Source: Celeribacter naphthalenivorans (lineage in GTDB: Bacteria > Pseudomonadota > Alphaproteobacteria > Rhodobacterales > Rhodobacteraceae). Taken from it: 64,000 nucleotides of DNA. A program made the translations under genes and the position numbers. The first letter of the stretch is position 1. Each line of letters opens with the position of its first letter. This document shows positions 7,829 to 15,024 of the stretch, one piece after another. Below the pieces are notes generated by a model, which made no database searches, was not told the DNA's origin, and saw nothing but the letters and a program-made list of their open reading frames with translations. The DNA is taken from the NCBI RefSeq assembly GCF_020524585.1, contig NZ_JAIVLK010000001.1:186001-250000 (forward strand), in the 5' to 3' direction.

Positions 7829-8494
7829 ATGTGCGGACGTTTTGCCCTGACCTTGCCCAATGATGCCATGGCGCAGCTTTTCGAAGCGGCGCCTGCGAAT
7901 GACCTGCCGCCGATCCCGAATTACAACATCTGCCCGACCACACAGATCCACGTCATCTATCGCGAGACCGATCAGCGCCGCCTCGTGCCGATGCGTTGGG
8001 GCTTTATCCCGCGCTGGTATAAAATGCCTTCCGACGGGCCGCTTTTGATCAACGCGCGTGCCGAAACCCTCGCCGAGAAACCCGCCTTTCGCGAGGCCTG
8101 CCGCACGCGGCGCTGCCTCATTCCGGCGGATGGGTTTTATGAATGGTTTCGCCCCGAAGGTGGGGAGAAACTGCCGTGGTACATCCAGCCCTCGGGGGAG
8201 GGCCCGATGGTCTTTGCGGGCGTCTGGCAGGAGTGGGAGCAGAACGGCACGCGCCTTGCGTCCTGCGCCATGGTCACGACCGAGGCCACAGGCCGCATGG
8301 CCGAGATTCACCACCGCATCCCGGTCATTTTGCGAGCCGACGATTGGGGCAAGTGGCTGGGCGAAGAGGGGCATGGCGCGGCGCGTTTGATGCAGCCCGC
8401 AGCAGATGACAGACTTACATTTCACCGCGTCGATAAGGCCGTGAATTCCAACCGGGCCACGGGGCCTGAGCTGATCGAGGAGATCGACGAATGA
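7829..8494 (+). CDS. yedK: SOS-response-associated peptidase / abasic-site DNA crosslinker (SRAP, YedK)
   Basis: Encodes 221 residues. SRAP proteins use Cys2, exposed after Met removal, to form a stable thiazolidine link with abasic sites in single-stranded DNA at stalled forks. All key residues are visible: 'MCGRF' (Cys2), 'INARAET' with Asn75, 'ADGFYEW' with Glu105, and 'HHRIP' with His161/162. Length matches bacterial YedK. The gene's stop overlaps the next thioesterase start (ATGA). No convincing LexA box was found in the 122-bp upstream gap. Confidence 0.95.
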   Translation: MCGRFALTLPNDAMAQLFEAAPANDLPPIPNYNICPTTQIHVIYRETDQRRLVPMRWGFIPRWYKMPSDGPLLINARAETLAEKPAFREACRTRRCLIPADGFYEWFRPEGGEKLPWYIQPSGEGPMVFAGVWQEWEQNGTRLASCAMVTTEATGRMAEIHHRIPVILRADDWGKWLGEEGHGAARLMQPAADDRLTFHRVDKAVNSNRATGPELIEEIDE

Positions 8495-8892
8495 AGACAT
8501 CGCTTTTGGAAGGGCCGTCTGCGGCGCTGGCACATTTGGGTGTTGAAATGACCGGTTGGGACAGGGATGTGGCGCGGTTTGAGGCGACGATTTGCCCCGA
8601 GCACCTGAACCGCTCCGGCTTGCCGCATGGAGGGGTCTACGCCACGATGCTCGACACGGCGATGGGCTATGCTGGCGCCTATACCGGCGACCCGGAAGAC
8701 CGGCGCATGACGCTCACCCTGTCGCTGAGCATCAACTACCTGTCGCGCCCGAAAGGCACGCGGCTGATCGCGGTCGGACGCCGTATGGGCGGCGGGGCGA
8801 AGACGTTTTTCACCGAAGGGACGATTGTCGATGAGACCGGAGAATTGATCGCCACAGCACAGGCGACGTTTCGGGTGCGATCAGGTGTGTAA
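8491..8892 (+). CDS. PaaI-type hotdog thioesterase
   Basis: Encodes 133 residues, a single hotdog domain with 'LNRSGLPHGGVYATMLDTAMGYA' at about residues 36-58 (HGG near 44-46, Asp near 53). It hydrolyses an unknown acyl-CoA. It is the third such gene in 8.5 kb, but differs clearly from the pair at 422-1359. The start overlaps the yedK stop by 4 bp, so it is co-translated with yedK. The stop lies just before the SqrR-type palindrome. Confidence 0.84.
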   Translation: MKTSLLEGPSAALAHLGVEMTGWDRDVARFEATICPEHLNRSGLPHGGVYATMLDTAMGYAGAYTGDPEDRRMTLTLSLSINYLSRPKGTRLIAVGRRMGGGAKTFFTEGTIVDETGELIATAQATFRVRSGV

Positions 8893-8896
8893 TTCG

Positions 8897-8914
8897 AATT
8901 CAATATATTGAATT
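8897..8914. promoter_or_regulatory. SqrR/BigR-type operator (ATTC-N8-GAAT palindrome)
   Basis: AATTCAATATATTGAATT is a perfect 18-bp palindrome and fits exactly the ATTC-N8-GAAT pattern reported for the persulfide-sensing ArsR-type repressor SqrR of Rhodobacter. It is 57 bp upstream of a DUF2892 membrane protein gene, a family often tied to sulfane-sulfur metabolism. No SqrR gene is in the window. Confidence 0.65.
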
Positions 8915-8971
8915 TGTATTCGCGTTATGCTACATCTGTCGCAAATCTGACATCCATTCACGGAGACCCCC

Positions 8972-9178
8972 ATGTCCATTGACCGCGCTATGTTCCGCTT
9001 TGCCGGCATCATGGTTTTGGTCAGCGTCGCGCTGACCCAATTTGTTCACCTCGGCTTTGTCTGGCTGACCGTGTTCATCGGCGCCAACCTTCTGCAATCT
9101 TCCTTCACCGGCTGGTGCCCGGCGGCGATGGTCTTTGCTAAGCTGGGCATCCCTGCTGGCTGCGCCTTTGAGAAGTGA
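8972..9178 (+). CDS. DUF2892 (YgaP-type) inner membrane protein
   Basis: Encodes 68 residues: 'MSIDRAMFRFAGIMVLVSVAL' begins the DUF2892 signature, followed by two membrane helices (about 8-24 and 27-45) and a conserved C-terminal 'GWCPAAMVFAKLG'. In YgaP the same helices anchor a rhodanese domain; here only the membrane part exists. Its cysteines in 'GWCP' and 'GCAF' are typical. The SqrR-type palindrome directly upstream suggests induction by sulfide or polysulfide (inference). Its transcript ends at a strong terminator 24 bp downstream. Confidence 0.88.
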   Translation: MSIDRAMFRFAGIMVLVSVALTQFVHLGFVWLTVFIGANLLQSSFTGWCPAAMVFAKLGIPAGCAFEK

Positions 9179-9201
9179 TCTCAGAGGATAAGACGTTCGA
9201 G

Positions 9202-9228
9202 CGGGGTCCTTTGGGACCCCGTTTTTTT
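9202..9228 (+). terminator. Intrinsic terminator after the DUF2892 gene
   Basis: CGGGGTCC-TTTG-GGACCCCG is a perfect 8-bp stem with a 4-base loop, followed by seven T residues. Confidence 0.9.
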
Positions 9229-9252
9229 GAGTATTTGTGCCAAAGAAAAGCG
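9226..9252. repeat. Short dispersed intergenic element, copy 2
   Basis: TTTGAGTATTTG then TGC and CAAAGAAAAGCG; it begins inside the T-run of the terminator and matches the element at 2669-2695 except for small changes in the middle. Confidence 0.4.
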
Positions 9253-9290
9253 TAAGTCGACGGGCACAGATTTGAGAGGGAGGGGGATTT

Positions 9291-9364
9291 TGGAGCGGGC
9301 GGCGGGAATCGAACCCGCGTCATTAGCTTGGAAGGCTAAGGTCTTACCACTACACAACGCCCGC
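9291..9364 (-). tRNA. tRNA-Gly (anticodon UCC)
   Basis: A complete 74-nt cloverleaf reading leftward, with encoded CCA (plus-strand TGG at 9291-9293). The acceptor stem is GCGGGCG (9358-9364) paired with CGCCCGC (9295-9301). The anticodon stem-loop is TTAGC-CTTCCAA-GCTAA with UCC at 9330-9332. The T arm has GGGTTCGATTCCC. The anticodon reads GGA/GGG glycine codons. Confidence 0.96.
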
Positions 9365-9473
9365 CGCGTAGAACCCTGTGTTTAGGGCATGGATTTTGGA
9401 GCGTCAAGTGGTCAAGGTGGCGTCAAATGGCTGACTGGGGCGGGCGGGCGCGATCACGATTTCTGTGTGGGGC

Positions 9474-9487
9474 TTGACTTCGGTCAA
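9474..9487. promoter_or_regulatory. FNR/CRP-type box upstream of the di-heme peroxidase gene
   Basis: TTGAC-TTCG-GTCAA is a perfect inverted repeat with the spacing of FnrL sites (TTGAT-N4-ATCAA consensus). The same arms occur at 47309-47322 before cydA. It is 80 bp before the peroxidase ATG, a sensible activator position. Confidence 0.6.
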
Positions 9488-9567
9488 ATTCCTGATTGAA
9501 AAGCTCGGGTAAAGCCGTCCCGACGGACCTCGCTTTGGAAACTGCCATGACTCTCAGGAAGCTCACG

Positions 9568-10692
9568 ATGAAATCTCTTGCCCTGCGGATCTTCTGTGCT
9601 TTGCTGGCCGCTCCGGCGATGGCCGAAGACCTTGCGACGCTCGAAAAGCTGGGGGAGGCGCTGTTTTTCGACGAAAACCTGTCGCAGAACCGGACGCAAT
9701 CCTGTTCGACCTGTCACAATCCCGACTACGGCTTTGCCGATCCGCGGGGCATGGCGTCGCCGGGCGATGACGGGGTTTCCATAGGGGACCGCAATGCGCC
9801 GACCGCGAGCTACGCGCATTTCGCGCCCATGTTCGAAAAGCTCGACGAGGGCGTCTATCGCGGTGGGCAATTCCATGACGGGCGCGCTGCGACTTTGGCG
9901 GATCAGGCGGGCGGGCCGCCGTTGAACCCGATCGAGATGGGCATGCCGGATGCCGCCTCCGTGGTGGCACGGCTGGAGGAAAACCCGGCCTATGTCGTGG
10001 CCTTCAAGGACCTCTTTGGCGACGAGATTTTCGCCGACCAAGACGAGGCCTATGCCGCGATAACCAAGGCGATTGCCGCCTTTGAAGGCACCGATCTGTT
10101 CTCGCCGTTTGACAGCAAATACGACCGTTACCTACGGGGAGAGGCGGAGTTGACACGCGAGGAGGCGCTGGGCGAGACGCTGTTTTTCTCGCAGCAATTC
10201 ACCAATTGCAACCTCTGCCACGAGCTCAAGCCGCGTGCGGGGATGGAGGGCGAGACCTTCACCAATTACGAATATCACAACATCGGCGTGCCGGAGAATG
10301 GCGCGCTGCGTGACATGAACGGCGTCGGGCGCGGGCATCCCGATCTGGGGCTGGCGCAGAACGCGTTGGTCGAGGATGCGGCGGGTTTGGCAGGCAAGAT
10401 CAAGGTGCCGACGCTTCGGAACGTCGCCGTCACCGGGCCCTATATGCACAACGGCGTGTTTCAGGATCTGCGCACGGTCGTGCTGTTCTACAACACCTAC
10501 AACACGAAATCCGAGGCGCGGATGATCAACCCGGAAACCGGCGAACGCTTTGGGGCGCCGGAGGTGGCAGAGAACCTTTCGATGGAAGAGCTGACCACGG
10601 GGCCGGCGCTTGAGGATCGCGAGATTGACGCCTTGGTGGCCTTTATGAAGACCCTGACAGATGCGCGTTACGAGCATCTGCTCGACGAGTGA
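9568..10692 (+). CDS. Periplasmic di-heme cytochrome c peroxidase (MauG/CcpA family)
   Basis: Encodes 374 residues. A signal peptide 'MKSLALRIFCALLAAPAMA' directs it to the periplasm. Two heme c sites are present: C46-S-T-C49-H50 and C214-N-L-C217-H218, the standard two-domain layout. The family reduces hydrogen peroxide to water with electrons from a c-type cytochrome or acts as a MauG-type oxidase. The C-terminal 'LRNVAVTGPYMHNGVF' with the conserved Met and 'EIDALVAFMKTL' fit peroxidases. The ATG at 9568 was chosen because AGGAA lies 7 bases upstream and the signal peptide starts there; an ATG at 9547 is possible. An FNR-type box upstream suggests low-oxygen induction. Confidence 0.88.
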   Translation: MKSLALRIFCALLAAPAMAEDLATLEKLGEALFFDENLSQNRTQSCSTCHNPDYGFADPRGMASPGDDGVSIGDRNAPTASYAHFAPMFEKLDEGVYRGGQFHDGRAATLADQAGGPPLNPIEMGMPDAASVVARLEENPAYVVAFKDLFGDEIFADQDEAYAAITKAIAAFEGTDLFSPFDSKYDRYLRGEAELTREEALGETLFFSQQFTNCNLCHELKPRAGMEGETFTNYEYHNIGVPENGALRDMNGVGRGHPDLGLAQNALVEDAAGLAGKIKVPTLRNVAVTGPYMHNGVFQDLRTVVLFYNTYNTKSEARMINPETGERFGAPEVAENLSMEELTTGPALEDREIDALVAFMKTLTDARYEHLLDE

Positions 10693-11247
10693 TCACAGCG
10701 CGAGGGCTTTCGGCACATCCTTGAGCCTTGCGCCATTGCCAAGATCGAGCGCGCCTTGCCAGATACCTTTGGCGCGCAGCAAAGGCAGGGCGCGGGGTGT
10801 CGTTTGCGTGCCATCGGCCAAGGTGAGCACCGCATCCCATTGCGCCTCGGACAGATCGCGCCAACAGACGTTGAGATGCACTTCGGAGTGCTGAAACAGG
10901 TGCCGAAGCGCGCGGGCCGGGAGCGTGGCTGCGAGCTCAAGCGAGGGCAGTTCTTGTGGCAATTCCAGCACCTCGCCCTTGTCCAATGCCTCCAAAGCCA
11001 GCGCCTGATAGCGGGCCTCATAGCTGACGCGGACAATGATATGTGCGCGGCTCAAGCCGGAAATCGCGGAGGGCGCGTAGAGGTCGTCATCCGACAATTC
11101 CATGAGTTTGCGCGCGAAATAGGCGGTGCCTCGGCGCGCCAAAAGCAAATCTTCAGCGGGCGCGTTGGGGGCGTCGAAACGCGCCCCCTTGCCCAAGCGT
11201 TCCTTTAGCGCCTCGCGGGCGGCGATGTCTGTCTCGGTGAGCGACAT
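10693..11247 (-). CDS. Maleylpyruvate isomerase N-terminal-domain-like (DinB-superfamily) protein
   Basis: Encodes 184 residues. 'LLLARRGTAYFARKLMELSDDDLYAPSAISGLSRAHI' at about 34-70 resembles the first helices of the mycothiol-dependent maleylpyruvate isomerase N-domain ('L....LRAPSLLPGWTRAHV'). It is the last gene of the gentisate operon, its ATG overlapping the dioxygenase stop. However, the second His of the usual metal site appears to be Arg73, and the later Glu/His ligands are not cleanly aligned ('HSEVHLN', about 120-126). Alphaproteobacteria do not make mycothiol and a zeta-GST isomerase is already present, so the role is uncertain. Family 0.6, function low. Confidence 0.5.
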   Translation of the reverse strand: MSLTETDIAAREALKERLGKGARFDAPNAPAEDLLLARRGTAYFARKLMELSDDDLYAPSAISGLSRAHIIVRVSYEARYQALALEALDKGEVLELPQELPSLELAATLPARALRHLFQHSEVHLNVCWRDLSEAQWDAVLTLADGTQTTPRALPLLRAKGIWQGALDLGNGARLKDVPKALAL

Positions 11248-12350
11248 CACTGCCCCTCGACCATCTGACGCATGAAGCCAAGGCGTTCCATGATCGGCGC
11301 ATCCGAGAAGCGGAACAGGTCGAACTGCGTCTCGGCCTGCAAAGACCACGGCACCCAAGACGGCACGACGAACATGTCGCCTTTCTCCAGCTTATGCTCG
11401 ACGCCATTCATCACGACAGCCCCTTTGCCTTCAAAGACTTGGAACACGGTCGAGCCAACCTCATTGCGCGTGGCCGTCTCCGTGCCCGCGCGCAGCCGGT
11501 GGAATTCGCAGCGGATCGTCGGCATCACATCGCCGCCGGTGGTCGGATTGACGTAGCGGATCGCGGCGTGGCCCTGCTCAACCGTGGCGGGCTGGCCCTC
11601 GTCTTCGAGCAAAAGCTGCTCGGTCAGTGCCCGGTCGGTGAACTCCCAACGATAGGCGCCGATGGGCGAGGAGACGGTGTTTTGCAACTGCGACAGCGGA
11701 CGCAGACCCGGGTGACACCAGAGGCGTTCGCCACGGGAGACATCCGGGGTCGCGTTGTCGGTCACACGGTCAGAGCCGAACTCAAAAAAGCCCACATCCA
11801 TCTGTTGGCTGAACGGAATGTCGAGCCCGTCGATCCAGGCCATCGGCTCGGTCGCGACATTGTGGTGACCGTGGAAACACCAGCCCGGCGTCAAAAGCAA
11901 ATCGCCCCGCGACATGCGCACCGGGTCGCCATTGACCACGGTCCAGACGCCTTCGCCCTCAACCACAAACCGAAAGGCGTTTTGCGAATGGCGGTGTTCC
12001 GGCGCGTTCTCGCCCGGGCAGAGATACTGGATAGCGGCCCACATGGTCGGGCTGACGTAGGCGTTGCCACCGAGGCCCGGATTGGCAAGGCCAATCGCAC
12101 GGCGTTCGCCGCCCCGGCCCACGGGCACGAGTTCCCCGGATTTTTCCGCCAGCGGCAAAAGATCGGCCCACCGCCAGACATGCGGCACAGCTTTGGATTT
12201 GGGCGTCATCGGCATCAGATCGCCAAGCTGGGTCCAGAGCGGGATCAGGCTTTCATGCTCAAAGCTCTTGTAAAGCGCGCGCAGTTCCGGAGTGTCCTCC
12301 GGCTGCATCCCGTGTTCTATGGTGTCGTGGTTGCGATCTTCGGTCAGCAT
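11247..12350 (-). CDS. Gentisate 1,2-dioxygenase
   Basis: Encodes 367 residues forming a double cupin. It opens the gentisate ring to maleylpyruvate using Fe(II) and O2 in the cytoplasm. The N-terminal cupin keeps the iron ligands: 'APEHRHSQNAFRFVVEGEG' (His119, His121) and 'GWCFHGHHN' (His160). The C-terminal cupin spans roughly 250-355. GGAGGAATTTCACC precedes the ATG. It follows the isomerase gene in an operon with 3-hydroxybenzoate hydroxylase, so gentisate from 3-hydroxybenzoate is the natural substrate. Homologues are called GdoA, NagI or SdgD; I leave the symbol blank because the choice is arbitrary. Confidence 0.95.
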   Translation of the reverse strand: MLTEDRNHDTIEHGMQPEDTPELRALYKSFEHESLIPLWTQLGDLMPMTPKSKAVPHVWRWADLLPLAEKSGELVPVGRGGERRAIGLANPGLGGNAYVSPTMWAAIQYLCPGENAPEHRHSQNAFRFVVEGEGVWTVVNGDPVRMSRGDLLLTPGWCFHGHHNVATEPMAWIDGLDIPFSQQMDVGFFEFGSDRVTDNATPDVSRGERLWCHPGLRPLSQLQNTVSSPIGAYRWEFTDRALTEQLLLEDEGQPATVEQGHAAIRYVNPTTGGDVMPTIRCEFHRLRAGTETATRNEVGSTVFQVFEGKGAVVMNGVEHKLEKGDMFVVPSWVPWSLQAETQFDLFRFSDAPIMERLGFMRQMVEGQ

Positions 12351-12405
12351 GGTGAAATTCCTCCGGGTTGGTCACGCGCTAGGCTGCGTGCGTATGGGCG
12401 AGGCC

Positions 12406-13053
12406 TCAGGCGGCGTCGGGTTGGTTGGGCGGGGCCGCTTTGGTGAAAGCCGGGAGCGTGTCGAGTTCGGCATAGATGCGCGAAATCACCGGCCAATTTT
12501 CAAGCGGCACGCCAAAGCGTTTGTTGTTCCAGACCTGCGCATAAAGACAGCAATCGGCCATGGTCGGCGTATCGCCATGGCAATAGGTACCGGTGTCTTT
12601 CGAGGTCGAAAGCTCAGCTTCCAGCGCATCAAAGGTGAGGGTGACCCAATGGGTGAACCACGCTTTCTGGGCTTCCTCATCTGCCCCGAACTGATCGCGG
12701 ATGCGGAACAAAACGCGCAGGTTGTTGAGCGGGTGAATCTCGCAGGCGATCATATAGGACAGCGCACGCACGCGGGCGCGACCGGCGGCATCCTCGGGCA
12801 AAAGCGCAGGTTCCGGGTGGGTTTCCTCGAGCCATTCCATGATGGCGAGAGATTGCGTCAGAAAGCTGCCGTCTTCGGTCTCAAGCGTCGGCACGAGACC
12901 TTGCGGGTTCTTGGCCAGATACTCCGGCGTCCGGGTTTCTCCGTCACGCAGCACATAGGCGATATAGTCATACTCCAGCCCCTTGAGGTTCAACGCGGCA
13001 CGCAGCCGCGTTGAGGTGGAGGAGCGGAAGAAGTTGTGCAACTTCAACGGCAT
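12406..13053 (-). CDS. Glutathione-dependent maleylpyruvate isomerase (zeta-class GST)
   Basis: Encodes 215 residues. It isomerises maleylpyruvate to fumarylpyruvate with glutathione. The zeta-GST start 'LHNFFRSSTSTRLRAAL' (about 5-21) carries the SSxSxR active-site motif, followed by 'NPQGLVPTLETEDGSFLTQSLAIMEWLEE' (about 49-77), the glutathione-binding region with the TQS turn. The C-terminal helical domain has 'CEIHPLNNLRV' and 'GDTPTMADCCLYAQV'. It lies between gentisate dioxygenase and fumarylpyruvate hydrolase, which makes maleylpyruvate (NagL-type) a better substrate than maleylacetoacetate. Start is supported by its domain boundary. Confidence 0.93.
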   Translation of the reverse strand: MPLKLHNFFRSSTSTRLRAALNLKGLEYDYIAYVLRDGETRTPEYLAKNPQGLVPTLETEDGSFLTQSLAIMEWLEETHPEPALLPEDAAGRARVRALSYMIACEIHPLNNLRVLFRIRDQFGADEEAQKAWFTHWVTLTFDALEAELSTSKDTGTYCHGDTPTMADCCLYAQVWNNKRFGVPLENWPVISRIYAELDTLPAFTKAAPPNQPDAA

Positions 13054-13056
13054 GTC

Positions 13057-13755
13057 TTAGCCCTCGCGTTTGCCAATCGGGGTCTCGATCTTGCCCAGGC
13101 CCTCGATCTCGACGACACAAACATCGCCCTCAACCATGGCACCGACGCCTGCGGGCGTGCCGGTCATGATCAGATCGCCGGGGGCGAGCGCGATGGAATG
13201 CGACAGGATCGAGATGATCTCCGGCACCGACCAGATCAGCTCGGCCAGATCAGCGTCCTGTTTGACCTCGCCATTCACCGTGAGCTTGATCGCGCCGCTG
13301 GAAAGATGGCCGACTTTTTCCACCTGGAACACCGGGCCAATGACGGCAGAGCGGTCGAACGCCTTGCCCCAATCCCACGGACGGCCTTGCTCGCGGGCCT
13401 TGAGTTGCAGGTCGCGCCGCGTCAGGTCGTTGCCGACGGCATAGCCCCAGACGTGCGAAAGGCTGTCCTCTTCGGCGATGTTCTTGCCGCCTTTGCCGAT
13501 GGCCACAACCAGTTCCGCCTCGTAGTGGAAGTTTTCGGTCTCTGGCGGGTAGGCCACGACCTCACCGCTCTCGACAACGGCATCTGCCGGTTTGGTAAAG
13601 AAGAACGGCGGTTCACGATCTGGGTCGCGGCCCATCTCACGGGCATGGGCGGCGTAGTTGCGACCGACGCAGAAGATGCGGCGGACCGGCAGGCGATCAT
13701 CGGTGCCGTCTACGGCGACGGTGGCCTGCGGGGCGGGGGGGAAGACATAGGACAT
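13057..13755 (-). CDS. Fumarylpyruvate hydrolase (FAH family)
   Basis: Encodes 232 residues of a fumarylacetoacetate-hydrolase domain. It cleaves fumarylpyruvate to fumarate and pyruvate, the last step of the gentisate pathway. Key motifs are 'IFCVGRNYAAHAREMG' (about 27-42), 'PFFFTKPADAV' (about 50-60), 'NFHYEAELVVAIGKGG' (about 74-89, with metal-binding Glu residues), 'GYAVGNDLTRRDLQ' (about 104-117) and 'IMTGTPAGVG' (about 194-203). The stop is only 3 bp from the isomerase start, so they are coupled. NagK-type identity is inferred from context. Confidence 0.93.
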   Translation of the reverse strand: MSYVFPPAPQATVAVDGTDDRLPVRRIFCVGRNYAAHAREMGRDPDREPPFFFTKPADAVVESGEVVAYPPETENFHYEAELVVAIGKGGKNIAEEDSLSHVWGYAVGNDLTRRDLQLKAREQGRPWDWGKAFDRSAVIGPVFQVEKVGHLSSGAIKLTVNGEVKQDADLAELIWSVPEIISILSHSIALAPGDLIMTGTPAGVGAMVEGDVCVVEIEGLGKIETPIGKREG

Positions 13756-13785
13756 ATCGGTTCCTTTTGCGTTTCTTAGGGGAGG

Positions 13786-15006
13786 TTATTCGGCGGCGGT
13801 TTTCAGCGCGGCGTTCACGGTGGTGTCGTCAAGGCCGGTCGAGCCATAGAGCCATGAGAGCTGGTCGTACCATTCATCCGGCGACATGCCCGACATCACA
13901 TGGTTGCGCACGGCGGCTTTCGCGTCGTCCGGGTGGTAGATGTATTCGCCGATGAGACGCGAATTCATCTGAACGCGGGCGGTGCGGACCTTGCGCATTT
14001 CCTGATAAATCTGGAGCGCGCGTTCGACGTTCTCGCCGTAATGCTCGATGCAATGCGACAGCGCGACCGCGTCTTCCATCGCCATACAGGCGCCTTGGGC
14101 AAAATATTGTAGCATCGGGTGGGCGGCATCGCCGAGCAAAGCCACGCGGTCCTCGACCCAGTTGGAAATCGGATCGCGGTCGCAGAGCACCCAGAGCTTC
14201 CAATCGGAGCCATTCTCAATCACCTGACGGGCCTTCGGGTGGATGTGCTCAAAGCCTTGCGCGACCTCTTCTTTGCTGACCGGACGGCCTGCGATGGCCT
14301 CTTGCACGTCGCGGTGATAGGTCACGACGAGGTTGAAGACTTTCCAGCCCTTGAGCGGGTAGTGCACGATGTGACATTTCGGACCGGCCCAAAGCGTGGC
14401 CGCGTTCCAGCGCAGGTCTTCGGGCATTTGTTCGGTCGGGATGACGGAGCGATAGGTGGTGTGGCCGGAAATGCGCGGCTCGCCGTCGCCGATCATTTGA
14501 CCGCGGATCGCAGAGCGCAGACCTTCGGCGCCGATCAGGAAGGAGCCTTTGATCGGATCGCGGTCTTTGACTTTGAGTGTCACGGAGGTGCCGTCTTGGT
14601 CATAGCCCTCCACGATGTGGGAGGTGCGAATGTCCACCAGCGGGCTGTCTTCGCAGTATTTCAGCAAAACGCCATGCAGGTCGGCGCGGTGCACCACGGC
14701 GTAGGGGTTTTTGAAGCGCTCACGGAAGGGCTCGTCCAGCGGGATAGAGGTGATGTCCTCGGCGGTTTGCGCATCCATAAGACGCAGCTTGTCGATATAG
14801 ACCGCCTTCTCGCGCGCCTCGTCGCCGACGCCGAGATAGTCGAAACAGTGGAATGCGTTCGGGCCGATCTGGATGCCGGCGCCGATTTCGCCCAAGGCGG
14901 GGGCTTGTTCGACAACGATGGACCGGTGTCCTTTGCGGGCCAGACCACAGGCGGCAGCAAGGCCACCGATGCCGCCACCGGCAATGAGAATGGGAAGATC
15001 AGACAT
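13786..15006 (-). CDS. 3-hydroxybenzoate 6-monooxygenase (FAD-dependent)
   Basis: Encodes 406 residues. It hydroxylates 3-hydroxybenzoate para to the hydroxyl to give gentisate, using NADH and O2. The FAD-binding GxGxxG is 'IAGGGIGGLAAACGLARKG' (about 8-26); 'EIGAGIQIGPNAFHCFDYLG' (about 40-59), the 'YAVVHRADLH' and 'SFLIGAEGLRSAIRG' motifs, and 'DRVALLGDAAHPMLQYFAQGA' (about 287-307) follow the class A flavoprotein pattern. Length and these motifs match known 3HB6H enzymes. Salicylate-1- or -5-hydroxylase is the main alternative, but the gentisate operon context favours 3-hydroxybenzoate. Confidence 0.9.
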   Translation of the reverse strand: MSDLPILIAGGGIGGLAAACGLARKGHRSIVVEQAPALGEIGAGIQIGPNAFHCFDYLGVGDEAREKAVYIDKLRLMDAQTAEDITSIPLDEPFRERFKNPYAVVHRADLHGVLLKYCEDSPLVDIRTSHIVEGYDQDGTSVTLKVKDRDPIKGSFLIGAEGLRSAIRGQMIGDGEPRISGHTTYRSVIPTEQMPEDLRWNAATLWAGPKCHIVHYPLKGWKVFNLVVTYHRDVQEAIAGRPVSKEEVAQGFEHIHPKARQVIENGSDWKLWVLCDRDPISNWVEDRVALLGDAAHPMLQYFAQGACMAMEDAVALSHCIEHYGENVERALQIYQEMRKVRTARVQMNSRLIGEYIYHPDDAKAAVRNHVMSGMSPDEWYDQLSWLYGSTGLDDTTVNAALKTAAE

Positions 15007-15024
15007 GGGTGTGTCTCCTTATTG

